A DNA stretch of 5,010 nt from the NCBI GenBank assembly GCA_024405585.1, contig JAKSOM010000081.1, forward strand, positions 1 to 5,010. The letters run 5' to 3'. Shown here piece by piece: positions 1-5,010 of this stretch (position 1 is the first letter of the stretch; each line of letters begins with the position of its first letter). The translations under genes and the position numbers were made by a program. The notes beneath the pieces are model-generated. The model was not told where the DNA came from. It did not search any database and saw only the letters and a program-made list of their open reading frames with translations. The stretch is from Acidaminococcaceae bacterium (GTDB taxonomy: Bacteria > Bacillota > Negativicutes > Acidaminococcales > Acidaminococcaceae).

Positions 1-3000
1 TACCCAGAGCCAACCCGGCAGCCACCTGTGCCCCCGTATTGGTGGCATTGTTGGTCAAAGCATTAACACCCTTCAACTCTCCCCGATAAATTTCCGAACG
101 GGTCTTCTTAATGATATCATTATAAGCCGCAGCACCTTCCAAAGTCATCTGGAACTTGGAACTGTCACTGCCCTTGGCTATGGCCGCCGCACCGCTGTAA
201 CTGCCAATGAAGGAACTGTCCAAAGCCCCAAGGTTCGCCACTCCCCCGTCCTGTTTCTCCCCATGCAAAGTAACCCCCACATCAGCAAAATTCGCCGTGC
301 TACCCTTAATCCTGGTCCAGGAAACGGAACCGGCACCCGCAATCACTGCCTTGGGACTCTCGTGAGGTTTCTGTTGAGGATTTCCGGTTGTTCCCTGCTG
401 TTTGTTAGTATTCTTCTTCGGCTCAGGGGTGCTGATACCGTGCCCGTCACCGGAACCGCCGCTGCCCGCACTCATCCCCGCCACCGTCAGATTGTTCATC
501 ACACCGCCGGTGGAAGCGTTCATATCCACCTTACACCCCTCACAAGAGCCCTGCAAAACATCGGCCTTTGTACCGCACTGAGCCGTATAAACATGCTTCC
601 CAAGGGCCTCTTTCAACACGGTGCCATAATCCGCCACATCCTTTTCTTCCCCGTCCTTTTCCGCCCCCGTCTTATCACTGTCATTATCGGAAATCAGAGC
701 CAAAGTATTAGTGTTATAGTTGATAATACCGACTGAAGCACCCACTACACCCCCCTGACCACCGCTAATATCACCCACCACGCTGGTGAGAATGGACTTA
801 TTGGCAGCGTTCAGCGTAAGTTTCTTCAAAGTAATAACCTTGGCCTCGTCATCAATGCTTACCAGGGCATTACTGTCCCCGCCCATATAAGATGTCATAC
901 CGGTGATACTTACCAGGGAGGATTTGCCTCCCCCAACCACTACTGAGATATTATTCAAATAATTATCAGCATCCACCTTCAGATTACCGTCAGCGGACAG
1001 ATTTGCTCCCTCCGCAACCATTACTGTTGCCGAATCATGGTTCAGTTCCAAAGACACACTGCCACCCAATCCCGCCTTGCCTCCGGCCACATCGTCAAAA
1101 CTGGGAACAAGTTTAAATTTGCCGTCAATGGCCACACTAATTTGCCTGTTTTTGGCGGCAACATTCATATTCTTACCCGACTTCAGTTGGGAATTCCTGC
1201 CGATTACCACTGCAGCATTATTCTTCAACTTCTGCACAATGACACTGCCGCTGGCAGTAACCGCCGTATCCTTGTTACCCTCCTTGGCTTTTACACAGCT
1301 GTTAACCTGAATTTGAGCATAGTTGGCCGCATCCACAAAACGCTCGCTGACAGTGTAAAGCCGACCAATCTGCACCTCCAAATTGGCTGTATTCTTCTGG
1401 ATTTCCTCCTTCATCTTGGTATAATCCGCCTTTACCGCTTCCAAAACGGCATCAAGCTGGCCTTTCACACCGTTAATTTTACCCTTCAGTTGTTCCGTAA
1501 TCCCCTTCAGCTTCCCGGCAAATTGCTGCAAAGCGTTATAATCCAAGTCATCAGAAAAATCCAAATCATCCAAATTGATGCCATCAAAAATATTCAAGTC
1601 AATCTTGTCAATTTTATCCTTGATGTCCTTAAAAGCCGCCTCCACAGATTTTTTGTAATTCACCAGCATTTCCTTAGTGGCCTTGGCTTCCTTCTCCACA
1701 TCTGATTTCATCACCTTGTAACGGCTCCAATCGTAGGCACTATAAGCGTTCACATCCATAGTACCTGCAGTGGTCAGAGATGCATAATTCCCCTCAGCGG
1801 TTGTACCTGCATACAAAGTGACATTGCTGCTGTTGTCCAAAAGAATAACTCCAGCCGCACCGCTTGCCCCAACCTTAGCTTTTGTAAAATTCAAAAGGGT
1901 GCTGCGGGCCTTGATGAAAGTATCCTGAATCACACTGGAAGCGTTCAGAGTCAGACCATGTATAGTCACATCCTTCTCTGTCTTCTTATCTTTGTAGGTA
2001 TTGTCGCTCCCGGACGTAAGCTTAGCTTTATTATAAATGTTCACATCCGCACTGTTATCAATATCCAATACCACCGCCGCACTGCCCAAATCCAAATTTT
2101 TGGACCAGTTGTCATCGGAGCCCCCGTTCTTGCCCTGTTTCTCAAACCCTTGATCCTTTATGGCCTTAGTTTCCGCCTCCGCCTGACCTTTGACCTTGTC
2201 AAAAATACCCTTAACGAAATCCGTACTTGCAGTACCCACCTTGGTTTTCTTGATTTTGGCTCCAATATTCCGCAAAAGTCCCTTGGCCTCCATCTCATCC
2301 TTACCCATGGCGTTATTGGCAGTAATATAAAGTTTCTCCGCCGTGTTGGAGGCGGCAATCCCCAATGTTCCTTTGGCGGTAATATCCCCGTAAATGTCCG
2401 TTACGGCCTCGGAATCCAAATCCAACCAATTGAAAGCCGTGCTGGAAACAGCTCTTTCGTCCTGCAGCACAATGGCCTCCATGTTGTTGGAATATTTAGT
2501 ATCGGCCTTAATATTTACCACCCCACCTGTAATAATTTCACCCACATTTTCCGGCAGCACATTGCCCTCCTTATCCTTGGTGCCTGCCGGTCTGCCAACA
2601 ATAACATTACCCTTATTGTACTGGGTTAAGAGATTGAGGGCCAAATTGAAATAGTTTGAACTGACTTCCTTATCCGTATTGATGGCGGTTTTAATGGTAG
2701 TATTATTCACCGCATCAGCTGTCAAACTGATGGTGCCCTTATCCCCTGCCGTCAGCTTGCCCTGAATATCTACCGTAGCATAATTCTCCACATTCTCCCA
2801 CACCATACGGGTGTTGAAGGGTGGTTCCCACTTATCCGGGTCTTTACCGGGATCCCCTTGCTGATTGGCGTTATTATTGTTCCCATTCTCATTCTTTTCT
2901 TTGATAATGATTGCAGGCCCGGTGGAATAACTCATCTCCGCCTTGGCACTGGAAGTGGCAGCGGCAGTAATATTGCCCCCTGCCGTCACAGCAGCCCCGT

Positions 3001-4699
3001 CAGCCACCGTAATATTGGCATTTGCACTTACAAAACCGAAACCCACCTGAATCGCTTGAAAAAATTCCTTAACTTTAGCACCGGTGGTTATCTTGTCACC
3101 ATCCGTGGGCTTCCCTTTCTTCTTACTGACCAGGGCACCGATTTTATTTGCCACATAACCCCAATAAGTATCATTCTGAGTAAGAACATTCACAATGCCC
3201 ATGGCCTCTGATGCCTTGAAAGCTGAAGTTGAAGTGGCGGTCAAAGCGATATTCCCAACCGCTTCCACAGCCCCGCCGTCCAAAGAAATGGTGGCCTCCG
3301 TATTGGCAAACAAACTGCGATAGCTGTCCTTGGCCGCCTGCCGGTTCAAAGTTGCCTCTGCAGACAGGTTCACATCCCCCGCAGAAGTAATCTTACCAGC
3401 TGCCAAAGTGATGGAAGCACTGGCAGTGTCATTGGCCGTAATCCCAAAAATTGTCTGTAAAATACTCATACCCAAACCGGTCTTGGGATCAAGGGCCAGA
3501 TAACTGGCAATGCTGCCGGAGGATTTGTTCAAATCATCCGCCTTGGCAGTAATCTGAATAGCACCATTTCCCTTAAGACCGGAAGCATCCGTAAACACCA
3601 AATTGCCCTTATCATCCTTAGCGGCTGTCAGCACCTTGTCGCCGCCCTGGGCACCGCTCAAATTGTCCACGTTAACAATGCTGCTGAAATCCACACCTGT
3701 TTTCAGCTCCGCACCGTCTTCAGGAATACCCAGTTCATCAGCACCCACCGTAACATTGGCCGCCTGCAAATTGACACCCGTAGAAGTCCGCACCACACCA
3801 CTGACTACAATGGAACCGGAAGCGTTCAAAGGCACAGCGGCCTTCACCATCATATTTTCACGGGAAAGATTTTTCTCGCTGACCTCCTTGCCGTCCATAG
3901 TTCCCGCCAGCCACAAATCATTAAGATTCTTATCCTCCCCGGAAATCTTTAACTTATGTGCCCAACCGTACTTGGAGTCATCCTCCTTCGTTCCGCCATT
4001 GAACTCCGTCTTGATACCGCCGTCCTTGGCATCATCCGTCTCGTCCGACTTGTAAGAATACTGCTTGGTGAAAATGTTATATGTTACATCAACTTCCTTC
4101 TCCTCCTCCTTCACCTTATCCTTACCTTCGGCATCCTTGACCCGCTTACCGTCCTTATCCACTTCGTAAAATTTGACTTTTTTCTTTTCCTTGTTGATGT
4201 ATTTGAAGAAATCCTGGGCAGGTGTCATAACCGTCAGGGAGCCGGCGTTAATAGCACCGCTTGAACCCACCGCCATACCGTTGGAACTGATAAAATAAAG
4301 ATTACCGCCAATCTTACCGTTACGAAGAGCGTTTACCGTACCATTGATGTTGATTTTATCCTGCACCATATTCAGCAGATTGTTCGCATGCACATTTTGA
4401 TCTTTTTGGTTGAACCGCAAATTGGCAATGTCGCCCTTTTCCACATTGAATTTTTGGAACACATTCACACCGGTCTTGTTGTCCGAACTCATCTTACCCA
4501 CATAAATATCCGTAACCTTACCCTTGGTAACATTTGTGCCCCCGTCAATACGGACATACTCCGAAGCCGCATAAACAGGACTGAAAGACGGCCAGGCAAT
4601 CACCCCCGTCACTAAGAAAGTCAACACCGCTTTTTGCAGCAAACTCTCCTCTCTTTTCCTATTTCCACCAAAAAATTTAGAACCCCTGTACATTGTCAT
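1..4699 (-). CDS. Leukotoxin LktA-family filamentous adhesin, N-terminal part (runs off the left edge)
   Basis: Giant surface or secreted adhesin, read as 1566 uninterrupted codons with no stop before the window edge. Residues 1-44 form an extended signal peptide. Residues about 50-165 resemble a TPS/haemagglutination domain, with GVNVFQKFNVEKGDIANL (77-94), NNLLNMV (106-112) and GGNLYFISSNGMAVG (131-145), the order seen in FhaB- and LktA-type proteins. The rest is a passenger rich in Gly, Ala, Asn, Ser, Thr and Val, with degenerate beta-helix repeats such as ITVADGAAVTAGGNIT, broken by charged, linker and coiled-coil inserts. Fusobacterium necrophorum LktA has about 3240 residues, so a large C-terminal part is probably missing here. 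The ATG at 4699 was chosen because GGAGGGG lies 6 nt upstream. In-frame ATGs at 4714 (inside that site) and 4693 are less likely. Known relatives act in adhesion, biofilm formation or leukocyte killing; which applies here is unknown. The gene seems to have its own promoter. The family call is firm, the toxin role is not. Confidence 0.9.
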   Translation of the reverse strand, partial: MTMYRGSKFFGGNRKREESLLQKAVLTFLVTGVIAWPSFSPVYAASEYVRIDGGTNVTKGKVTDIYVGKMSSDNKTGVNVFQKFNVEKGDIANLRFNQKDQNVHANNLLNMVQDKININGTVNALRNGKIGGNLYFISSNGMAVGSSGAINAGSLTVMTPAQDFFKYINKEKKKVKFYEVDKDGKRVKDAEGKDKVKEEEKEVDVTYNIFTKQYSYKSDETDDAKDGGIKTEFNGGTKEDDSKYGWAHKLKISGEDKNLNDLWLAGTMDGKEVSEKNLSRENMMVKAAVPLNASGSIVVSGVVRTSTGVNLQAANVTVGADELGIPEDGAELKTGVDFSSIVNVDNLSGAQGGDKVLTAAKDDKGNLVFTDASGLKGNGAIQITAKADDLNKSSGSIASYLALDPKTGLGMSILQTIFGITANDTASASITLAAGKITSAGDVNLSAEATLNRQAAKDSYRSLFANTEATISLDGGAVEAVGNIALTATSTSAFKASEAMGIVNVLTQNDTYWGYVANKIGALVSKKKGKPTDGDKITTGAKVKEFFQAIQVGFGFVSANANITVADGAAVTAGGNITAAATSSAKAEMSYSTGPAIIIKEKNENGNNNNANQQGDPGKDPDKWEPPFNTRMVWENVENYATVDIQGKLTAGDKGTISLTADAVNNTTIKTAINTDKEVSSNYFNLALNLLTQYNKGNVIVGRPAGTKDKEGNVLPENVGEIITGGVVNIKADTKYSNNMEAIVLQDERAVSSTAFNWLDLDSEAVTDIYGDITAKGTLGIAASNTAEKLYITANNAMGKDEMEAKGLLRNIGAKIKKTKVGTASTDFVKGIFDKVKGQAEAETKAIKDQGFEKQGKNGGSDDNWSKNLDLGSAAVVLDIDNSADVNIYNKAKLTSGSDNTYKDKKTEKDVTIHGLTLNASSVIQDTFIKARSTLLNFTKAKVGASGAAGVILLDNSSNVTLYAGTTAEGNYASLTTAGTMDVNAYSAYDWSRYKVMKSDVEKEAKATKEMLVNYKKSVEAAFKDIKDKIDKIDLNIFDGINLDDLDFSDDLDYNALQQFAGKLKGITEQLKGKINGVKGQLDAVLEAVKADYTKMKEEIQKNTANLEVQIGRLYTVSERFVDAANYAQIQVNSCVKAKEGNKDTAVTASGSVIVQKLKNNAAVVIGRNSQLKSGKNMNVAAKNRQISVAIDGKFKLVPSFDDVAGGKAGLGGSVSLELNHDSATVMVAEGANLSADGNLKVDADNYLNNISVVVGGGKSSLVSITGMTSYMGGDSNALVSIDDEAKVITLKKLTLNAANKSILTSVVGDISGGQGGVVGASVGIINYNTNTLALISDNDSDKTGAEKDGEEKDVADYGTVLKEALGKHVYTAQCGTKADVLQGSCEGCKVDMNASTGGVMNNLTVAGMSAGSGGSGDGHGISTPEPKKNTNKQQGTTGNPQQKPHESPKAVIAGAGSVSWTRIKGSTANFADVGVTLHGEKQDGGVANLGALDSSFIGSYSGAAAIAKGSDSSKFQMTLEGAAAYNDIIKKTRSEIYRGELKGVNALTNNATNTGAQVAAGLALG
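353..472 (-). other. Gly/Pro/Gln-rich linker in the passenger (residues ~1410-1449)
   Basis: The stretch begins with SAGSGGSGDGHGIS (1410-1423) and continues TPEPKKNTNKQQGTTGN (1424-1440) and PQQKPHESP (1441-1449). It is rich in Gly, Pro, Gln, Lys and Thr and has no strand-forming hydrophobic pattern, so it probably forms an unstructured loop or hinge. Regular passenger sequence resumes at AVIAGAGSVSWTRI and continues to the window edge, so this is not the end of the protein. Confidence 0.55.
533..577 (-). other. Cys cluster C-X10-C-X2-C (residues 1375, 1386, 1389)
   Basis: The protein reads QCGTKADVLQGSCEGCKVD across residues 1374-1392. These three Cys plus C1135 are the only cysteines I find in the 1566 residues visible. 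The TPS cap, the charged insert and most of the shaft have none. The cluster lies between a beta-helical stretch ending near KEALGKHVYTA and the short stretch MNASTGGVMNNLTVAG. It could form a local disulfide after export, or bind a metal or cofactor. Neither role can be decided from sequence. Confidence 0.6.
1337..1720 (-). other. Charged, predicted coiled-coil insert within the beta-helical passenger (residues ~994-1121)
   Basis: This segment breaks from the surrounding beta-type sequence. It has a first helix-like stretch rich in Lys, Glu and Ala (D1000-D1034, for example DVEKEAKATKEMLVNYKKSV), then an acidic connector INLDDLDFSDDLDYN (1041-1055). A second helix-like stretch runs from ALQQFAGKLKGITEQLKGKI (1056-1075) through LDAVLEAVKADYTKMKEEI (1082-1100) to about F1121. 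Leu, Ile, Val and Ala recur at roughly heptad spacing in both stretches, and Gly and Pro are scarce outside the connector. The arrangement suggests an antiparallel helical hairpin projecting from the shaft. Beta-type sequence (VIVQKLKNNAAVVIG) resumes downstream. The assignment is by eye, without a coiled-coil predictor. Confidence 0.65.
2816..2902 (-). other. Asn/Pro/Asp-rich low-complexity linker in the passenger (residues ~600-628)
   Basis: The protein reads KEKNENGNNNNANQQG (600-615) and then DPGKDPDKWEPPF (616-628). It lies between two stretches with regular beta-helix character: SANANITVADGAAVTAGG upstream and YATVDIQGKLTAGDKG downstream. Four consecutive Asn, two Gln and four Pro in under 30 residues suggest a flexible loop or hinge protruding from the shaft rather than a beta-strand coil. 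The boundaries are approximate. Confidence 0.55.
3953..4204 (-). other. Lys/Asp/Glu-rich insert after the TPS domain (residues ~166-249)
   Basis: Between the TPS domain and the first regular beta-helix repeats lie about 84 residues dominated by Lys, Asp and Glu, with runs such as NKEKKKVKFYEVDKDGKR (169-186) and KDKVKEEEKEVD (193-204). An aromatic patch, YNIFTKQYSYK (207-217), sits in the middle. The composition differs sharply from the Gly/Ala/Asn-rich passenger. It is probably an extra-helical excursion, a beta-hairpin or loop decorating the shaft. The frame remains open and in register with both flanks, so this is not a frameshift artefact. No function is recognisable. Confidence 0.6.
4205..4552 (-). 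other. TPS / haemagglutination-type secretion domain (residues ~50-165)
   Basis: This stretch directly follows the signal peptide, where the TPS domain normally sits. In order it shows a first beta block (YVRIDGGTNV, 48-57), the 'F..FNV..G....N' block (F81 to N93), the 'NNLLNMV' block (106-112), 'INGTV' (118-122) and the 'NLYFISSNGMAVGSSGAINAG' type block (133-153). It ends with SLTVMTPAQDFF (154-165). In FhaB-like proteins the corresponding block reads roughly NV(F/Y)L(I/V)NPNGI.FG, so Ser-Ser replaces the usual Asn-Pro before Asn-Gly here. The TPS domain normally caps the beta-helix and is recognised by the POTRA domains of a TpsB outer-membrane transporter. No transporter gene is visible in the window. 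Confidence 0.85.
4568..4699 (-). other. Extended signal peptide of the adhesin (residues 1-44)
   Basis: The N-terminus has a long polar, basic n-region (K8, R14, K15, R16, K23), then a hydrophobic core AVLTFLVTGVIAW (residues 24-36). A Pro/Ser stretch and VYA (42-44) follow, giving a likely signal peptidase I site between A44 and A45. Cleavage one residue later, after YAA, is also possible. At about 44 residues it is longer than an ordinary Sec signal. Such extended signal peptides are typical of very large autotransporter and two-partner-secretion proteins, where they are thought to slow inner-membrane export and limit periplasmic misfolding. The exact cleavage point is inferred. Confidence 0.85.
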
Positions 4700-4705
4700 A
4701 ACAAG

Positions 4706-4712
4706 CCCCTCC
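4706..4712 (-). promoter_or_regulatory. Ribosome binding site of the adhesin gene
   Basis: GGAGGGG on the minus strand, followed by six bases (CTTGTT) and then ATG at 4699. It is close to the ideal Shine-Dalgarno sequence and spacing. It decides the start: the in-frame ATG at 4712-4714 overlaps this site, and the in-frame ATG at 4693 would leave a 12-nt gap. Confidence 0.85.
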
Positions 4713-4749
4713 ATTTGCAATCACTACAATCTTACAAAACACGCACAAA

Positions 4750-4763
4750 TTTACAAGCGTAAA
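4750..4763 (-). other. Small inverted repeat at the predicted 5' end of the adhesin mRNA
   Basis: TTTAC-GCTT-GTAAA gives a perfect 5-bp stem with a 4-base loop. It lies at or within a base or two of the predicted transcription start, so the mRNA may begin with this hairpin. Five mostly A-U pairs make a weak stem. It could serve as a 5'-end stabiliser or a half-site for a regulator, or be chance. Confidence 0.3.
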
Positions 4764-4770
4764 CATGTAT

Positions 4771-4799
4771 ATACTATAACTTGTTATTTGTTCTGTCAA
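4771..4799 (-). promoter_or_regulatory. Sigma70-type promoter of the adhesin gene
   Basis: On the minus strand a perfect -35 hexamer TTGACA (4794-4799) is followed by a 17-bp spacer and TAGTAT (4771-4776) as -10, which matches TATAAT at 4 of 6 positions inside the A/T-rich run TTATAGTATATA. An A/T-rich tract just upstream of the -35 (about 4801-4819) resembles an UP element. Transcription would start near 4764, giving a leader of about 65 nt. The promoter points only into the adhesin gene. No operator is obvious between it and the start codon. Confidence 0.75.
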
Positions 4800-4819
4800 T
4801 CTTCATTTTTTCTTTTAAT

Positions 4820-4970
4820 GTCATGCTTAAAAAGAGGCGTTGTTGCTCCGCTCCAGGTTTCAGCCATCAGTGTTCAGGGTTGAGGGAAGTCAGCAGTGTG
4901 CGGACGTTTGGTTTTCTTGTCGTCACCCCACCACCGCCAACACGCTCCCTTAGGCGGTCCCCCGCCCCTC
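4820..4970. other. GC-richer intergenic stretch without a recognisable gene, possible intergenic repeat remnant
   Basis: Between the A/T-rich adhesin promoter and the A/T-rich right edge lie about 150 bases with different composition: GC-rich, with C-runs (CACCCCACCACCGCC, GGTCCCCCGCCCC) and the stretch TTTCAGCCATCAGTGTTCAG. It contains a 5-bp perfect hairpin GGCGG-TCCC-CCGCC (4953-4966) with no following T-run. I see no start with a ribosome binding site on either strand and no protein family. The texture recalls the short dispersed repeats found between genes in some Negativicutes, but a single copy cannot show repetition. Confidence 0.35.
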
Positions 4971-4983
4971 GTATAATAGAGTC

Positions 4984-5003
4984 ATAGCAAAATATGCTAT
5001 AAT
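4984..5003 (+). promoter_or_regulatory. Rightward extended -10 promoter overlapped by a 6-bp dyad
   Basis: On the plus strand TGCTATAAT (4995-5003) is a consensus extended -10 element, though no good -35 lies 16-18 bases upstream. It is overlapped by an inverted repeat ATAGCA-AAATA-TGCTAT (4984-5000), placed where a dimeric repressor could block polymerase. Another TATAAT occurs at 4972-4977, with a poor -35 (TTAGGC, 4950-4955, 16-bp spacer). If real, these would drive a gene beginning beyond base 5010, divergent from the adhesin gene. No coding sequence of that gene is in the window. Confidence 0.4.
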
Positions 5004-5010
5004 GCAAAGG

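Noticed and set aside
263..736. Plus-strand open frame of 157 codons
   Set aside because: It lies wholly opposite the adhesin frame, has low-complexity Arg/His/Leu content typical of an antisense shadow, and no convincing ribosome binding site or family resemblance.
1037..1705. Plus-strand open frame of 222 codons rich in Leu, Ile and His
   Set aside because: It is antisense to the coiled-coil-encoding part of the adhesin. The hydrophobic look comes from reading Lys/Glu/Asn codons on the reverse strand.
1958..2629. Plus-strand open frame of 223 codons that looks membrane-like
   Set aside because: It is the reverse complement of Asn/Lys/Asp-rich passenger codons, with no recognisable family and no supporting start signals.
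4712..4714. Upstream in-frame ATG as the adhesin start
   Set aside because: It overlaps the GGAGGGG ribosome binding site that serves the ATG at 4699 and has no well-placed site of its own.
4829..4853. Possible minus-strand terminator: GAGCG / CGCCTC stem followed by TTTTT
   Set aside because: The stem has only five pairs and a bulge, with a 9-base loop, and no upstream minus-strand gene is visible that would need it.
4953..4966. GC hairpin GGCGG-TCCC-CCGCC as a terminator
   Set aside because: No T-run follows on either strand, so a rho-independent terminator is not supported.
4781..4987. Short plus-strand open frame of 68 codons in the intergenic region
   Set aside because: It lacks a clear ribosome binding site, runs through the GC-rich non-coding stretch, and resembles no known protein.
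1..5010. CRISPR array, tRNA, rRNA or insertion sequence
   Set aside because: No regularly spaced direct repeats, cloverleaf-like sequence, rRNA segments, transposase frame or terminal inverted repeats were seen on either strand.

Overview
The window is almost entirely filled by one very large gene on the minus strand. Reading leftward from an ATG at 4699, the frame stays open for 1566 complete codons and leaves the window at base 1 without a stop. The N-terminus has an extended signal peptide followed by a TPS/haemagglutination-type secretion domain. After that comes a long Gly/Ala/Asn/Ser/Thr-rich passenger of the parallel beta-helix kind. This architecture best matches the leukotoxin LktA-family filamentous adhesins of Fusobacteria and Negativicutes. 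The C-terminal part lies off the left edge.

The host is probably a diderm anaerobic Firmicute of the class Negativicutes (Phascolarctobacterium, Dialister, Acidaminococcus, Selenomonas and relatives). The base for this is the protein family, the intermediate base composition and the strong Shine-Dalgarno sequence. Genus cannot be fixed from the window, and a Fusobacterium is unlikely because the DNA is not AT-rich enough.

Layout from the gene start (right) to the left edge: signal peptide (4568-4699); TPS domain (4205-4552); a Lys/Asp/Glu-rich insert (3953-4204); beta-helical passenger with degenerate repeats, broken by an Asn/Pro-rich linker (2816-2902); more passenger; a long charged, predicted coiled-coil insert (1337-1720); more passenger; a three-cysteine cluster (533-577); a Pro/Gln/Gly-rich linker (353-472); and passenger again up to base 1. 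Plus-strand reading frames across 1-4699 are shadows of this gene.

The remaining 311 bases (4700-5010) are intergenic. They hold a good sigma70-type promoter (TTGACA, 17-bp spacer, TAGTAT) with an A/T-rich tract upstream, a short leader that may begin with a small hairpin, and a strong ribosome binding site. Further right is a GC-richer stretch with no recognisable gene that looks like intergenic repeat material. At the right edge is a second, rightward-facing extended -10 promoter overlapped by a 6-bp dyad, suggesting a divergent gene beyond the window. No RNA gene, CRISPR array, insertion sequence or transport partner (TpsB) is visible.
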